Source of the DNA: Phycicoccus sp. CSK15P-2
GTDB lineage: Bacteria; Actinomycetota; Actinomycetes; Actinomycetales; Dermatophilaceae
Direction: 5' to 3'
DNA length: 64,000 nucleotides
Assembly: GCF_016888005.1 (NCBI RefSeq)
Contig: NZ_JAFDVE010000002.1
Coordinates: 173,248-237,247 of the forward strand
The number at the start of each line of letters is the position of its first letter. The first letter of the stretch is position 1. Both the position numbers and the translations under genes were made by a program. Of the stretch, positions 1 to 9,011 are shown one piece after another. A model generated the notes under the pieces. It was not told where the DNA came from. It saw only the letters and a program-made list of their open reading frames with translations, and searched no databases.

Positions 1-2
1 CG

Positions 3-18
3 TTGACGTCAACGTCAA
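3..18. promoter_or_regulatory. candidate operator, inverted repeat TTGACGT-N2-ACGTCAA
   Basis: A perfect 7-bp inverted repeat with a 2-bp spacer lies 62 bp upstream of the acyl-CoA dehydrogenase start. Its position and two-fold symmetry suit a dimeric repressor, such as a TetR-family regulator, controlling the fatty or branched-chain acyl-CoA operon. No regulator gene is visible on this side of the window edge, so the cognate protein is unknown. Confidence 0.5.
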
Positions 19-80
19 GAACGTGACCGACGGCCGTCCACCGCGACCCGGGGGCGGGCCCACTGCGTGAAGGAGCGTCC

Positions 81-1274
81 ATGTTCGAGCTGGGGAAGGA
101 CCACGAGGAGTTCCGGGCGGTCGTCCGGGACTTCGCGACGGAGGCCGTCGAGCCGTACGTGGCGGACTGGGACCGCGAGCACCACTTCCCGACCGCGCTC
201 GTGCCGGTCATGGGGGAGCTCGGGCTCTTCGGGCTCGTCGTCCCCGAGGCCTACGGCGGCTCGCTCGAGCACTCCGAGGGTGGCGCGTTCACGAGCCTGT
301 GCATCGCGATCGAGGAGCTGGGGCGGGTCGACCAGTCGATCGGGATCACCCTCTCGGCCGGCGTCGGCCTCGGGATCAACCCGGTCCTCACCTACGGCAC
401 GGACGAGCAGAAGGAGCGCTTCCTCCCCGACCTCGTCGCCGGGCGCGCGCTCGCCGGGTTCGGGCTCACCGAGCCGGACGCCGGCTCCGACGCGGGGGCG
501 ACCCGGACCAGGGCGGTGCTCGACGAGGCGGCCGGAGAGTGGGTCCTCGACGGCGCGAAGGCGTTCATCACGAACTCCGGCACGGAGATCACATCGGTCG
601 TCACCGTCACCGCGCGCACGGGCACCCGCGAGGACGGGCGTCCGGAGATCTCCGCGGTCATGGTCCCCTCCGGCACGCCCGGCTTCACCGTCGAGCCCGC
701 CTACCGGAAGATGGGCTGGAACATCTCGGACACCCATGGGCTCTCGTTCTCGGGCTGTCGGGTCCCCGCCGACCACCTGCTCGGCGAGCGGGGGCGGGGC
801 TTCCACCAGTTCCTCAAGACGCTCGACGACGGCCGCATCGCGATCAGTGCGCTCGCGGTCGGGCTCATCACCCGGATGCGCGAGGAGGCCGCCGGGTACG
901 CCCGTACGCGGACCGCCTTCGGGCGGCCGATCGGAGCCAACCAGGGCGTCGCGTTCCCCGTCGCCGATCTCGCCGTCATGGAGGACGCCGCCCGGCTGCT
1001 CACCTACCGCGCCGCCTGGCTCAAGGACGAGCACGAGGCGGGCCGCCGGTCGGCCGAGGAGGTGTCGCAGGCGGCGGCGAAGGCCAAGCTGTACACCTCG
1101 GAGGCCGCGGTCACCGCGACGCGCATCGCCACACAGGTGTTCGGCGGCAACGGGTTCATGGAGGAGTACCCCGTCGCGCGCTTCTACCGCGACGCGAAGA
1201 TCCTCGAGATCGGCGAGGGCACCTCCGAGGTGCAGCGGATGGTGCTCGCGAAGGGTCTGGGCCTCTCGGCATGA
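81..1274 (+). CDS. acyl-CoA dehydrogenase
   Basis: A 397-residue flavoprotein acyl-CoA dehydrogenase, expected to introduce the alpha-beta double bond into an acyl-CoA and pass electrons to ETF. Family landmarks seen are the flavin/substrate loop around GFGLTEPDAGSDAG, the FITNSG segment, and the C-terminal GGNGFMEEYP...EGTSE block in which Glu379 matches the catalytic base of medium-chain-type enzymes. The start is an ATG preceded by GAAGGAG at 69-75. The stop overlaps the next start (ATGA), so it is translationally coupled to a biotin-dependent carboxylase beta subunit. That pairing resembles leucine/isovalerate or methyl-branched acyl-CoA catabolic operons, but the substrate cannot be fixed from sequence. 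Confidence 0.95.
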   Translation: MFELGKDHEEFRAVVRDFATEAVEPYVADWDREHHFPTALVPVMGELGLFGLVVPEAYGGSLEHSEGGAFTSLCIAIEELGRVDQSIGITLSAGVGLGINPVLTYGTDEQKERFLPDLVAGRALAGFGLTEPDAGSDAGATRTRAVLDEAAGEWVLDGAKAFITNSGTEITSVVTVTARTGTREDGRPEISAVMVPSGTPGFTVEPAYRKMGWNISDTHGLSFSGCRVPADHLLGERGRGFHQFLKTLDDGRIAISALAVGLITRMREEAAGYARTRTAFGRPIGANQGVAFPVADLAVMEDAARLLTYRAAWLKDEHEAGRRSAEEVSQAAAKAKLYTSEAAVTATRIATQVFGGNGFMEEYPVARFYRDAKILEIGEGTSEVQRMVLAKGLGLSA

Positions 1275-2827
1275 GCGACACCGACCCCCGCGTCGAGGAC
1301 GTCCGGAGCCGGCTCCACGAGGCACGGGCGGCGTCGGCGGCACCCACCGAGAAGGCCGCGGCCAAGCTCGAGGCCCAGGGCAAGCTCTACGTCCGCGACC
1401 GGCTGGCCCTGCTCCTCGACGACGGGTCGTTCGTCGAGGACGGCCGGTACGCCAACGCCCTCGCGCCCGGGCTCCCCGCGGACGGGGTCGTCACCGGCCG
1501 GGGCACGGTCGAGGACCGGCCGGTCGTCGTCATCGCGAACGACCCCACGGTCAAGGCGGGCTCGTGGGGGGCACGCACCGTCGAGAAGATCGTCCGCGCC
1601 ACCGAGACCGCGCTGCGTGAGGAGCTGCCCGTCTTCTGGCTCGTCGACTCCGCGGGTGCCCGGATCACCGACCAGGTCGAGATGTTCCCGGGCCGGCGGG
1701 GCGCGGGCCGGATCTTCCACAACCAGGTCGCGCTGTCGGGCAAGGTGCCGCAGGTCTGCTGCCTCTTCGGGCCGTCCGCCGCCGGCGGCGCGTACATCCC
1801 GAGCTTCTGCGACGTCATCGTCATGGTCGAGGGCAACGCGTCGATGTACCTCGGCAGCCCCCGGATGGCCGAGATGGTCGTCGGGGAGAAGGTCTCGCTC
1901 GAGGAGATGGGCGGCGCCCGGATGCACTGCACGGTCTCGGGGGTCGGTGACCTCCTCGCGGCCGACGACGCCGAGGCGATCGAGCTCGCACGCCTCTGGT
2001 TCTCGTACCTGCCGGACTCCTGGCGCACCCCACCGCCGGGCTACCACCCCGAGGAGCCGGCCGTGCCCCTCACCCGGCGGTCCGTGCCCGAGCGCGAGAG
2101 CCAGCCCTTCGACGTGCACGGGCTGATCGACGGCCTCGTCGACGACGACAGCTTCTTCGAGGTCAAGCCGCTCTTCGCGCCCGAGCTCGTCGTCGGCTTC
2201 GCCCGGATGGGCGGCGAGAGCGTCGGCATCGTGGCGAACAACTCCGCGGTCAAGGGCGGGGTCCTCTTCAGCGACTCCGCGGACAAGGCCGCACGGTTCA
2301 TCTGGCTGTGCGACGCGTTCTCGGTCCCGCTGGTCTACCTCGCCGACGTCCCCGGCTTCATGATCGGCTCCGAGGTCGAGCGCGGCGGGATCATCCGGCA
2401 CGGCGCGAAGATGGTCTCGGCGGTCGCGTCGGCCACCGTGCCGCAGCTCTGCGTCGTCGTCCGCAAGGCCTACGGGGCCGGGCTGTACGCGATGGGCGGA
2501 CCGGGCTTCGGCCCGGACGCGACGATCGCCCTGCCCACGGCACGGATCGCCGTGATGGGTCCCGAGGCGGCCGTCAACGCCGTGTACGCCAACAAGATCG
2601 CCGAGGTCGAGGCGGCCGAGGGAGAGCAGGCGCGGGACCGGTTCGTCGCCGAGCGACGGGCCGAGTACCTCGAGGACGTCGACCTCGAGCGGCTCGCGGC
2701 GGACCTCGTCGTGGACCAGGTGGTCGAGCCCGAGGAGCTGCGCACCGAGCTGCTGCACCGGCTGCGGTACGCGGCCCGGCGCGACCGGCACTTCGCGGAC
2801 AAGCGCCGCGACGTCCCGCCCGTCTGA
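1271..2827 (+). CDS. acyl-CoA carboxylase carboxyltransferase (beta) subunit
   Basis: A 518-residue carboxyltransferase subunit that moves carboxybiotin CO2 to an acyl-CoA. It has two crotonase-like halves. The oxyanion-forming glycines lie in SAGARI and SAAGGAYIP in the first half and in VPGFMIGSEVERGGIIRHGA in the second. The RITDQVEMFPG...GRIFHNQ segment is typical of methylcrotonyl- and related acyl-CoA carboxylase beta subunits. The ATG at 1271 overlaps the upstream dehydrogenase stop by 4 nt. No biotin carboxylase/carrier (alpha) gene is adjacent in the window, so it must use an alpha subunit encoded elsewhere or before the window edge. Confidence 0.93.
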   Translation: MSDTDPRVEDVRSRLHEARAASAAPTEKAAAKLEAQGKLYVRDRLALLLDDGSFVEDGRYANALAPGLPADGVVTGRGTVEDRPVVVIANDPTVKAGSWGARTVEKIVRATETALREELPVFWLVDSAGARITDQVEMFPGRRGAGRIFHNQVALSGKVPQVCCLFGPSAAGGAYIPSFCDVIVMVEGNASMYLGSPRMAEMVVGEKVSLEEMGGARMHCTVSGVGDLLAADDAEAIELARLWFSYLPDSWRTPPPGYHPEEPAVPLTRRSVPERESQPFDVHGLIDGLVDDDSFFEVKPLFAPELVVGFARMGGESVGIVANNSAVKGGVLFSDSADKAARFIWLCDAFSVPLVYLADVPGFMIGSEVERGGIIRHGAKMVSAVASATVPQLCVVVRKAYGAGLYAMGGPGFGPDATIALPTARIAVMGPEAAVNAVYANKIAEVEAAEGEQARDRFVAERRAEYLEDVDLERLAADLVVDQVVEPEELRTELLHRLRYAARRDRHFADKRRDVPPV

Positions 2828-2838
2828 GACGCGCCGCC

Positions 2839-3345
2839 TCAGCCGGTGTGCAGCCGGCGCAGCGCGTCGTCGACGACGTCGTCCGGCGCCGCGACGTTCT
2901 CGACCGTCGTCCCGGGCTCGTCCTCCTCGAGCGGCTCGAACGCCTCCAGCTGCGAGCGCAGCAGGGCCGGCGGCATGAAGTGCTCGCGGCCGGTCATCCG
3001 GCGCTCGAGCTCCTCGACCGGCACGGCGAGCGCGACGAACCGCACCTCCGGCTCGGCCTCGCGCAGCCGGTCCCGGTGGGCACGCCGCAGCGCGGAGCAC
3101 GCGACGACGACGTCCCGGCCGCGCATCGCCGCGCCGACCGCGTCCAGCCAGGGCCACCGGTCGGCATCGGTGAGCGGCACCCCGGACCTCATCTTCTCGA
3201 CGTTGGCCGCCGGGTGGAGGTCGTCGGCGTCCACCATCGGCCACCCGAGGACGTCCGCGAGCCGGGCCGCGAGGGCCGACTTGCCGCTGCCGCTCGGGCC
3301 CATGACGACGAGGGGGCCGGCCGGACGTCCCGGGGCGCCGCTCAT
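2839..3345 (-). CDS. gntK: gluconokinase
   Basis: A 168-residue P-loop kinase phosphorylating D-gluconate to 6-phosphogluconate. The Walker A motif GPSGSGKS is at residues 16-23. Gluconokinase signatures DADDLHP, NVEKMRSG, CSALRRAHRDRLR and REHFMPPALLRSQ are all present, and the length is normal for the family. It converges with the carboxylase gene 12 bp away. Its start overlaps the end of maf by 4 bp, so maf and gntK are probably one transcript. Confidence 0.95.
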   Translation of the reverse strand: MSGAPGRPAGPLVVMGPSGSGKSALAARLADVLGWPMVDADDLHPAANVEKMRSGVPLTDADRWPWLDAVGAAMRGRDVVVACSALRRAHRDRLREAEPEVRFVALAVPVEELERRMTGREHFMPPALLRSQLEAFEPLEEDEPGTTVENVAAPDDVVDDALRRLHTG

Positions 3346-4010
3346 GCCGGACCGCGCAGGTCGTGCCAGCGGATGCCGAGCTCCGCGGTGAGGTCGCGCA
3401 GGAGGGGGAGCGAGACGCCGACCACCGTGCTCGGGTCGCCCTCGATGCCCGCGACGTACGGCCCGCCGAGGCCGTCGATCGTGAACGCCCCGGCGACCCG
3501 GAGCGGCTCGCCGGTCGCGACGTAGGCGTCGATCTCCTCGTCGGTGAGGTCGGCGAAGTGGACGGTGGTGGACGCCGTCGCGCCGACCAGGCCGCCACTG
3601 CCGCCGGAGGCGCCGTCGCGGCGGTCGACGAGCCAGTGGCCGGTGTGCAGCACCCCCGACCGGCCGCGCATCCGGCGCCAGCGTGCCCTCGCCTCCGAGG
3701 CGTCGGCGGGCTTGCCGTGCACCTCGGTGTCGAGCTCGAGGACCGAGTCGCAGCCCAGGACGAGGTCGGTCCGTGAGGCGTCGGCCCCGGGCGCGGCGTC
3801 GAGCGCCGCGACGACGTCGTCGGCCTTCGCTCGGGCGAGGAGCAGCGCGACGTCCGCGGGGGCGAGCGGGCCGTGCGTCTCCTCGGCCTCGTCGAGCGCG
3901 GCGTCCTCGTCGACCGACGAGACCTGCACGACCGGCTCGACCCCCGCGGCGCGGAGGGTGGTGAGCCGGGCAGGGCTGGCGGAGGCGAGGAGGAGGGTCA
4001 CGGCGGGCAT
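3342..4010 (-). CDS. maf: Maf-family nucleotide pyrophosphatase
   Basis: A 222-residue Maf/Ham1-fold pyrophosphatase that hydrolyses non-canonical or modified NTPs. The N-terminal LLLASASPARL loop, the VLGCDSVLEL segment and the HTGH/ATASTTVHFADLTDEEIDAY region match actinobacterial Maf proteins. The start is taken at the ATG at 4010 rather than 33 nt upstream, because the family begins just before LASASP and a TACGGT box lies 6 nt upstream (leaderless-type start). The 3' end overlaps gntK. Confidence 0.92.
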   Translation of the reverse strand: MPAVTLLLASASPARLTTLRAAGVEPVVQVSSVDEDAALDEAEETHGPLAPADVALLLARAKADDVVAALDAAPGADASRTDLVLGCDSVLELDTEVHGKPADASEARARWRRMRGRSGVLHTGHWLVDRRDGASGGSGGLVGATASTTVHFADLTDEEIDAYVATGEPLRVAGAFTIDGLGGPYVAGIEGDPSTVVGVSLPLLRDLTAELGIRWHDLRGPA

Positions 4011-4016
4011 GGCGCC

Positions 4017-4022
4017 ACCGTA
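4017..4022 (-). promoter_or_regulatory. leaderless-type -10 box (TACGGT) for maf
   Basis: TACGGT on the minus strand is followed by 6 nt and then the maf ATG. There is no room for a ribosome-binding site, which fits a leaderless transcript. Only the -10 element is recognisable. Confidence 0.4.
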
Positions 4023-4026
4023 GAGG

Positions 4027-4632
4027 TCAGGCGAGCCGTGCACTGCCGAGGTCGCCGGTGAGGTAGTGCTGGAGGACGGGTGCGACCGTTTCGGCCAGCA
4101 CCTCGCGGTCGACGTCCTGCATCCCGGGCAGCTCCAGCACGTACCGGCTGAAGACGTAGCCGCTCAGCTGTGTGCCGATCAGCGCCGCCCGCAGCTCGGG
4201 TCGGTCGGCACCGAGCAGCTGCGCCAGGGGGACGAGCAGGCGCTCGGTCAGCAGCTGCCGGACGAGCACCGAGGCCTCGTCCTCGGACGCGGCGGCCCGC
4301 AGCAGCCCGGTCATCATCCGCATCGTGTCCGGTGACTCCAGCGTGCGGATGACCCAGCGGGCCAGGCGGCGCCCGATGTCCTGCCCGCCGCCGCTGATGA
4401 GGTCGCCGATCACGAGGTCCGGCTGGAAGGGGAACTCGACGACCGTGACGAAGAGGTTCTGCTTGCTGCCGAAGTAGTGGGTGACGAGGCGGGTGTCGAC
4501 GTCCGCCTCCCGCGCGATGCCCCGCAGGGTCGTCCGCGGGTAGCCGAGCTCGGCGAACTGGCGCGCCGCGGCCTCGGCGATGGCCTCGCGGGTGTTGCTC
4601 CCCGCCGGACGACGCCCTCTCGCTCGACTCAC
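4027..4632 (-). CDS. TetR-family transcriptional regulator
   Basis: A 201-residue TetR repressor-type protein. The N-terminal helix-turn-helix spans roughly residues 10-55 (TTLRGIAREADVDTRLVTHYFGSK), followed by an all-helical ligand/dimer domain resembling the TetR_C_17 group. GTG at 4632 is preferred over an ATG 60 nt upstream because it is preceded by GGGAGGAGGTG (4636-4646, minus strand). It lies immediately upstream of maf-gntK on the same strand. Its target is unknown. Confidence 0.9.
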   Translation of the reverse strand: MSRARGRRPAGSNTREAIAEAAARQFAELGYPRTTLRGIAREADVDTRLVTHYFGSKQNLFVTVVEFPFQPDLVIGDLISGGGQDIGRRLARWVIRTLESPDTMRMMTGLLRAAASEDEASVLVRQLLTERLLVPLAQLLGADRPELRAALIGTQLSGYVFSRYVLELPGMQDVDREVLAETVAPVLQHYLTGDLGSARLA

Positions 4633-4811
4633 GGCACCTCCTCCCGGATCGTGTGTGCGACCCAGTATGACGGGGACGTCGGGGGCCGCCACTCACCGCA
4701 GGCGCGGTGTCGAGAGTGGTTCGTGCCCTCCTGGTGGGGGTGTCCTGGCAGGTCAGCGGCTCGCAGACTCCTCTGCGCGGCCGAGCCCGGGATCCTGCGT
4801 CGTCAACGATG

Positions 4812-6503
4812 TCATCGGGAGAGGACGGCCTCGCGCAGCACGTCCAGCCCCACGGACCCGACGTCGAGCGCCCGGCGGTGGAAGTCCTCGAGGGAGAAGG
4901 CGGCACCCTCACGGGCCCGGACCTCGTCGCGCATCTGCATCCAGAGGCGCTCGCCGATCTTGTAGCTCGGGGCCTGTCCGGGCCAGCCGAGGTAGCGGTC
5001 CAGCTCGAAGCGCAGCATCCCCTCGCTCTCGTTCGAGTGGGCGGTGAGGAACTGCCAGGCCTTCTCGTAGGTCCACTCGCCACCGCCGACCTCGGCCGGA
5101 GCCTCGAAGCCGCAGTGCACGCCGATGTCGAGGACGACGCGGGCGGCCCGCAGGGACTGGCCGTCGAGCATCCCGAGGTAGGTGCCCGGGTCGTCGAGGT
5201 ACCCGAGCTCGGCCATGAGGCGCTCGGCGTAGAGCGCCCAGCCCTCGCCGTGCCCGCTGACCCAGCACATCATCCGCCGCCATCGGTTGAGCAGGTCACT
5301 GCGGTACACGGTCTGGGCGACCTGGAGATGGTGGCCGGGTACGCCCTCGTGGTAGACGGTGGTCAGCTCGCTCCAGGTACGGAACTCGGTGACGCCCTTG
5401 GGGACCGACCACCACATCCGGCCGGGGCGCGAGAAGTCCTCGCTCGGCCCGGTGTAGTAGATGCCGCCGGTCTGGGTGGGGGCGATCCGGCACTCGATGG
5501 TGCGGACCGGCTCGGGGATGTCGAAGTGGACGTCGGCCAGGTCGGCGATGACGGCGTCGGCCTTGACCTGCATCCACTCGCGCAGGGCGTCCGTGCCGAG
5601 GAGGCGGTAGGAGTCGTCCCGGCCGAGGACCTCGACGGCCTCGGCGACACTCGCCCCGGGGGAGATGCGGTGCGCGGTGGCCCGCATCTCGGCGACGATC
5701 CGGGCGAGCTCCTCCTGACCCCAGGCGTAGGTCTCCTCGAGGTCGATGGTGGCGCCGAGGAACAGCCGCGAGGCCAGCTGGTAGCGCTCGCGCCCGGCGG
5801 CGTCCGAGGCGGGGGCGTGGTCCAGGAGGTCGGCGGCCAGGGCGGTGCCGGCGTCCTGGTAGGCCGCGGCGGCCGCCTCCACGGCACGGCGCAGGTCGGT
5901 GGCGACGCTGTCGTCGAGCGGGTCGTTCCCGGCCCGGGCCGAGGCGAGCAGACCGGTGAAGTAGCCGTCCGGGGTGGTGAGCTCCTCGCACTGCCGGATG
6001 CACGCCTCCACCTGCCGGCGCGGTGTGACGAGCCCGCGGTCCGCGGACTCACGCAGCGTGCCGAGGTACTGCCCGAGCGCGCGGGGGACCTGCGACAGGC
6101 GCGCCGCGATGGTCGCCCAGTGCTCCTGCGTGTCGGTGGGCATGAGGTCGACGACGTCGCGGCATCCCTGGAGCGGTGACGCGATGACGTTGAGCTCCAT
6201 GCGGTCGAAGCCCGCGTCGTGGGTCTCGACGGCGAGGCCGAGACGCTCGCGCATCGCGGCGACGGTGACCCGGTCGACGTCGTCGACCGGGTCGACGGTG
6301 TCGAGTCGCGCGAGGGTGTCGCGAGCGAGCTGTGCGTGGTGGGCGTAGCCGTCGGGGGAGAGGTCGTCGAGCTCGGTGTCGTGGCCTGGGACGCCGAGAT
6401 AGGTGGCCTCGATGGGGCTGGCCGCGACGACGGCGTCGAAGTGGTCCTCGGCCACGGCGTCGACGGGGGTGGGTGGGCGGGTCGGGCTGCTTGCGGCGCT
6501 CAC
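4812..6503 (-). CDS. DUF885 family protein (predicted metal-dependent carboxypeptidase-like)
   Basis: A 563-residue member of the DUF885 family, which is related to gluzincin-type peptidases. The YHEGVPGHHLQ motif and downstream HGEGWALYAE motif are the family's predicted metal-binding and catalytic blocks. There is no signal peptide, so it is probably cytosolic. GTG at 6503 is chosen because family members begin about 15-20 residues before the (V)DAVAE...ATYLGV segment and a TACCGT box lies 7 nt upstream. An ATG at 6605 in the same frame would add a 34-residue arginine-rich extension without family support. The peptide substrate is not known. Confidence 0.88.
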   Translation of the reverse strand: MSAASSPTRPPTPVDAVAEDHFDAVVAASPIEATYLGVPGHDTELDDLSPDGYAHHAQLARDTLARLDTVDPVDDVDRVTVAAMRERLGLAVETHDAGFDRMELNVIASPLQGCRDVVDLMPTDTQEHWATIAARLSQVPRALGQYLGTLRESADRGLVTPRRQVEACIRQCEELTTPDGYFTGLLASARAGNDPLDDSVATDLRRAVEAAAAAYQDAGTALAADLLDHAPASDAAGRERYQLASRLFLGATIDLEETYAWGQEELARIVAEMRATAHRISPGASVAEAVEVLGRDDSYRLLGTDALREWMQVKADAVIADLADVHFDIPEPVRTIECRIAPTQTGGIYYTGPSEDFSRPGRMWWSVPKGVTEFRTWSELTTVYHEGVPGHHLQVAQTVYRSDLLNRWRRMMCWVSGHGEGWALYAERLMAELGYLDDPGTYLGMLDGQSLRAARVVLDIGVHCGFEAPAEVGGGEWTYEKAWQFLTAHSNESEGMLRFELDRYLGWPGQAPSYKIGERLWMQMRDEVRAREGAAFSLEDFHRRALDVGSVGLDVLREAVLSR

Positions 6504-6510
6504 CCGCCGG

Positions 6511-6516
6511 ACGGTA
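6511..6516 (-). promoter_or_regulatory. leaderless-type -10 box (TACCGT) for the DUF885 gene
   Basis: TACCGT on the minus strand, 7 nt before GTG 6503. It supports the shorter start and leaderless expression. Confidence 0.35.
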
Positions 6517-7039
6517 CCCGACACCACGGACGGTCGTCCCCGGGGTTTTCCGGACCGCGGGGAGGCCCGGTGTCGGGCGAGAAGGTCGGCGTCCAGTTGT
6601 GGCATGGGTCCGCCTGCTGCACAACGAGATCAGTCTCCAAGGCAAAGGCGACAGAAGGTAAAGGAATCGCAATATCGGGCTGTTTCGGGGCGGGGCGGGG
6701 TTGGTCCCGCGAGGGTCGGTGCCCATTCGGAGTGGGTCGTGTCGGTCGTTCGGGGGGTGGGTGTGTCGCGCGTCAAGACTCTTGGCAGGACCGACGGGGC
6801 CGCCGGCGGTGGGGTGTCTGGCGCACCACGGTCATGAGGGCCCGAAATGCGCGGCTTGGTCCGTACGGCCCGGATCTCCGGGTGGAGCGAGGCCCTGTTC
6901 GGCGGCGACACGGACGGGCATGATGAGCCCGTCAACCCGAGAACGCCGCCATGGCCCCACCAGACGTCGCGCAGCCGAGCCTCCGGGATGGGGCGAGGTG
7001 AGCCCGGTCCGGACCCGCCGGGAGCGCGGGAAGGAACCG
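6517..7039. other. intergenic region without a supported gene
   Basis: About 520 bp between the divergent DUF885 and TetR genes. Reading frames here have arginine/proline-rich, non-family translations and no convincing start signals. The part around 6620-6690 is visibly more A-rich than its surroundings, so promoters of the flanking genes may sit there, but no clear -35/-10 pair is seen. Confidence 0.5.
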
Positions 7040-7678
7040 ATGGAGAGCGAGAGCGGGCGACTGCGCGCCGATGCGCAGCGCAACCGCGACCAGATCGTGC
7101 ACGTCGCCAGGCTGGCGTTCGCCGAGGTCGGGCCGGGCGTGCCGATGGACGAGATCGCCCGCCGCGCCGGGGTCGGGGTCGGCACCCTCTACCGCCGCTT
7201 CCCGGACCGGAGCGCGCTGCAGCAGGCCGTCGCGCTCGAGACCCTCACGACGTTTCTCGCCGACGCACGCACCGTTCTCGCCGAGGAGGCCGTCGCCTGG
7301 GACGCCTTGGTGCGCATCGTGAACCGGGCGGTGGGCCTGCGGCTCGGGACGCAGCTGACCTCGATGGACAAGCCCTCCCGACACGCCGTGCTGGGAGCGC
7401 CCGCGTTCATGCAGGCCCGATCGGAGGCCATCGGGATCATCGAGGAGCTGGTGGTCCGCGCCCAGGAGGAGGGGTCGATGCGCACGGACGTCGGCCCCGG
7501 TGATGTCTTCGCCGTGGTGTCGCTGCTGCTCAAGCCACCTCCGAGCCCGTCCGAGGCGATGTCCGACCTGCTGGCCCGCCGGTGCCTGACCCTGGTCCTC
7601 GACGGCCTGGCGGCCGAGGGGCGACACGCGTTGCCGGGCAGGCCGGTCAGCGCGGTCGACCTCAGCCTCCCCGGCTGA
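7040..7678 (+). CDS. TetR-family regulator, probable controller of the P450 operon
   Basis: A 212-residue TetR protein. The N-terminal LRADAQRNRDQIVHVARLAFAE helix and the HTH MDEIARRAGVGVGTLYRRFP (about residues 39-58) are characteristic. The C-terminal part is helical, with family-typical length. ATG 7040 follows GGGAAGGA at 7028-7035. A longer in-frame extension to 6701 is Arg/Gly-rich and is rejected. A near-palindromic operator candidate lies between this gene and the downstream co-oriented cytochrome P450, so it probably represses the P450-ferredoxin genes (inference). Confidence 0.9.
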   Translation: MESESGRLRADAQRNRDQIVHVARLAFAEVGPGVPMDEIARRAGVGVGTLYRRFPDRSALQQAVALETLTTFLADARTVLAEEAVAWDALVRIVNRAVGLRLGTQLTSMDKPSRHAVLGAPAFMQARSEAIGIIEELVVRAQEEGSMRTDVGPGDVFAVVSLLLKPPPSPSEAMSDLLARRCLTLVLDGLAAEGRHALPGRPVSAVDLSLPG

Positions 7679-7771
7679 CGCCAGCCTTCCCGGCTGACGC
7701 CGCGTGGCCCCGTCCGGGCCGGTCGAACCTCTCGAGTGGCGGGGCCCCGGGGTCAGTCCTACGCTCGAGAT

Positions 7772-7794
7772 AAGCGGAAGAATTGCTTCCGTTT
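7772..7794. promoter_or_regulatory. candidate TetR operator upstream of the P450 gene
   Basis: The core CGGAAGAATTGCTTCCG (7775-7791) has 6-bp arms CGGAAG/CTTCCG around a 5-bp centre and is extended by AA/TT at the outer edges. It sits 24 bp before the P450 start and downstream of a TetR gene. Two-fold symmetric GGAA...TTCC sites are common for this regulator class. Confidence 0.55.
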
Positions 7795-7817
7795 AATCCG
7801 AGCGACAGGGGATCTCG

Positions 7818-9011
7818 ATGGCTACGCCACCCGCTCTGCAGACTGCCCGCCACTGTCCGTACGCGCCACCGCAGGAGCACACCCGGATCCGCGACGCCGA
7901 CGGGGGAGTCGGCCGAGTGACCCTCGGCAGCGGCCAGGAGGCGTGGGTGCTGAGCAGACTCGACCAGATCCGCACGATGTTGACCGACGCCCGGTTCAGC
8001 TCCGACCGTCAGGACCCGAACTTCCCGCGGTTCTCTCCCGGCGGCCGCCCCACCGGCGGGATGCGTCCGTCGCTCATCGAGCTCGACCCACCCGCACACG
8101 GCGCTGCTCGCAGGGCCGTCGTCGGCGAGTTCACGGTGCGTCGCATGGCCGACCTGCGTCCGAGGATCCAGGAGATCGTCGACGAGCACATCGACGCCAT
8201 GCTGGCCGGCCCACGCCCCGCCGACCTCGTGCGCGATCTTGCGCTCCCGGTGCCGTCCCTGGTCATCTGCGAGCAGCTGGGCGTGCCGTATGCGGACCAC
8301 GACTTCTTCCAGGTGCGCAGTGCGGCCGTGTTGCGCCGCGACACCTCCGCCGAGGACAGGGACCGCGTCGTCCACGAGCTGGTGGGCTACCTGAAGGACC
8401 TCATCGCCAGCAAGGCGGAGGACCCACCCGACGACCTGCTGGGCCGCCAGCTCGCCCAGGGCCGGGACCCCGAGGACGTCCTGTCGCTGGCCTTCCTGCT
8501 GCTCATCGCCGGGCACGAGACGACCGCCAACATGATCTCCCTCGGCGTGGTGACCCTCCTCGAACGCCCCGACGAGCTCGCCCGCATGCTCGAGGACCCG
8601 GAACGTACATTGCCCGCCATCGAGGAGCTGCTGCGGGTCTACACGATCGCCGAGTTCGCCAACGCTCGGGTCACGACCGAGGACGTCGAGATCGACGGGG
8701 TGGTCATCCCGGCGGGCGAGCCGGTCGTCGCCCTCAGCAACGCGGCGAACCACGACCCGTCGGCCTTCCCCGACGCCGAGCGGATCCAGCTCGACCGCGG
8801 GGCGCGCAACCACGTCGCGTTCGGCTTCGGCATCCACCAGTGCCTCGGCCAGAACCTCGCACGGATGGAGCTGCAGGTCGTCTTCGACACCCTGTTCCGC
8901 CGGGTCCCGACCCTGCGGCTGGCCACGCCCGCCGACGAGCTGCCGTACAAGGACGACGCGTTCATCTACGGCATCCACGAGCTCCCGGTGACCTGGGGCG
9001 AGGCCGCGTGA
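7818..9011 (+). CDS. cytochrome P450 (CYP105/107-like)
   Basis: A 397-residue soluble bacterial P450 monooxygenase. The I-helix oxygen-activation motif AGHETT is at 231-236, the K-helix EELLR at 269-273, and the haem-binding loop FGFGIHQCLGQNLAR has the proximal thiolate Cys342. There is no membrane anchor. An AGGGGA ribosome site precedes the ATG. The gene overlaps a [3Fe-4S] ferredoxin gene by 4 nt, giving a complete terminal oxygenase/ferredoxin pair that still needs a ferredoxin reductase from elsewhere. The substrate is unknown; it is likely a small hydrophobic compound or xenobiotic. Confidence 0.96.
   Translation: MATPPALQTARHCPYAPPQEHTRIRDADGGVGRVTLGSGQEAWVLSRLDQIRTMLTDARFSSDRQDPNFPRFSPGGRPTGGMRPSLIELDPPAHGAARRAVVGEFTVRRMADLRPRIQEIVDEHIDAMLAGPRPADLVRDLALPVPSLVICEQLGVPYADHDFFQVRSAAVLRRDTSAEDRDRVVHELVGYLKDLIASKAEDPPDDLLGRQLAQGRDPEDVLSLAFLLLIAGHETTANMISLGVVTLLERPDELARMLEDPERTLPAIEELLRVYTIAEFANARVTTEDVEIDGVVIPAGEPVVALSNAANHDPSAFPDAERIQLDRGARNHVAFGFGIHQCLGQNLARMELQVVFDTLFRRVPTLRLATPADELPYKDDAFIYGIHELPVTWGEAA

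Noticed and set aside
299..1270. Long upstream extension of the carboxylase beta frame
   Set aside because: The extension is Arg/His-rich shadow sequence of the dehydrogenase. The conserved protein starts at ATG 1271 in an ATGA overlap.
15..1343. Large open frames on the minus strand of the first gene and many similar ones
   Set aside because: They are GC3-driven shadows, rich in Arg/Asp/Gly/Pro, with no family similarity and no start signals.
6605..7039. Small open frames in the 6.6-7.0 kb gap
   Set aside because: Their translations show no domain, their ends do not align with ribosome sites, and they overlap promoters.
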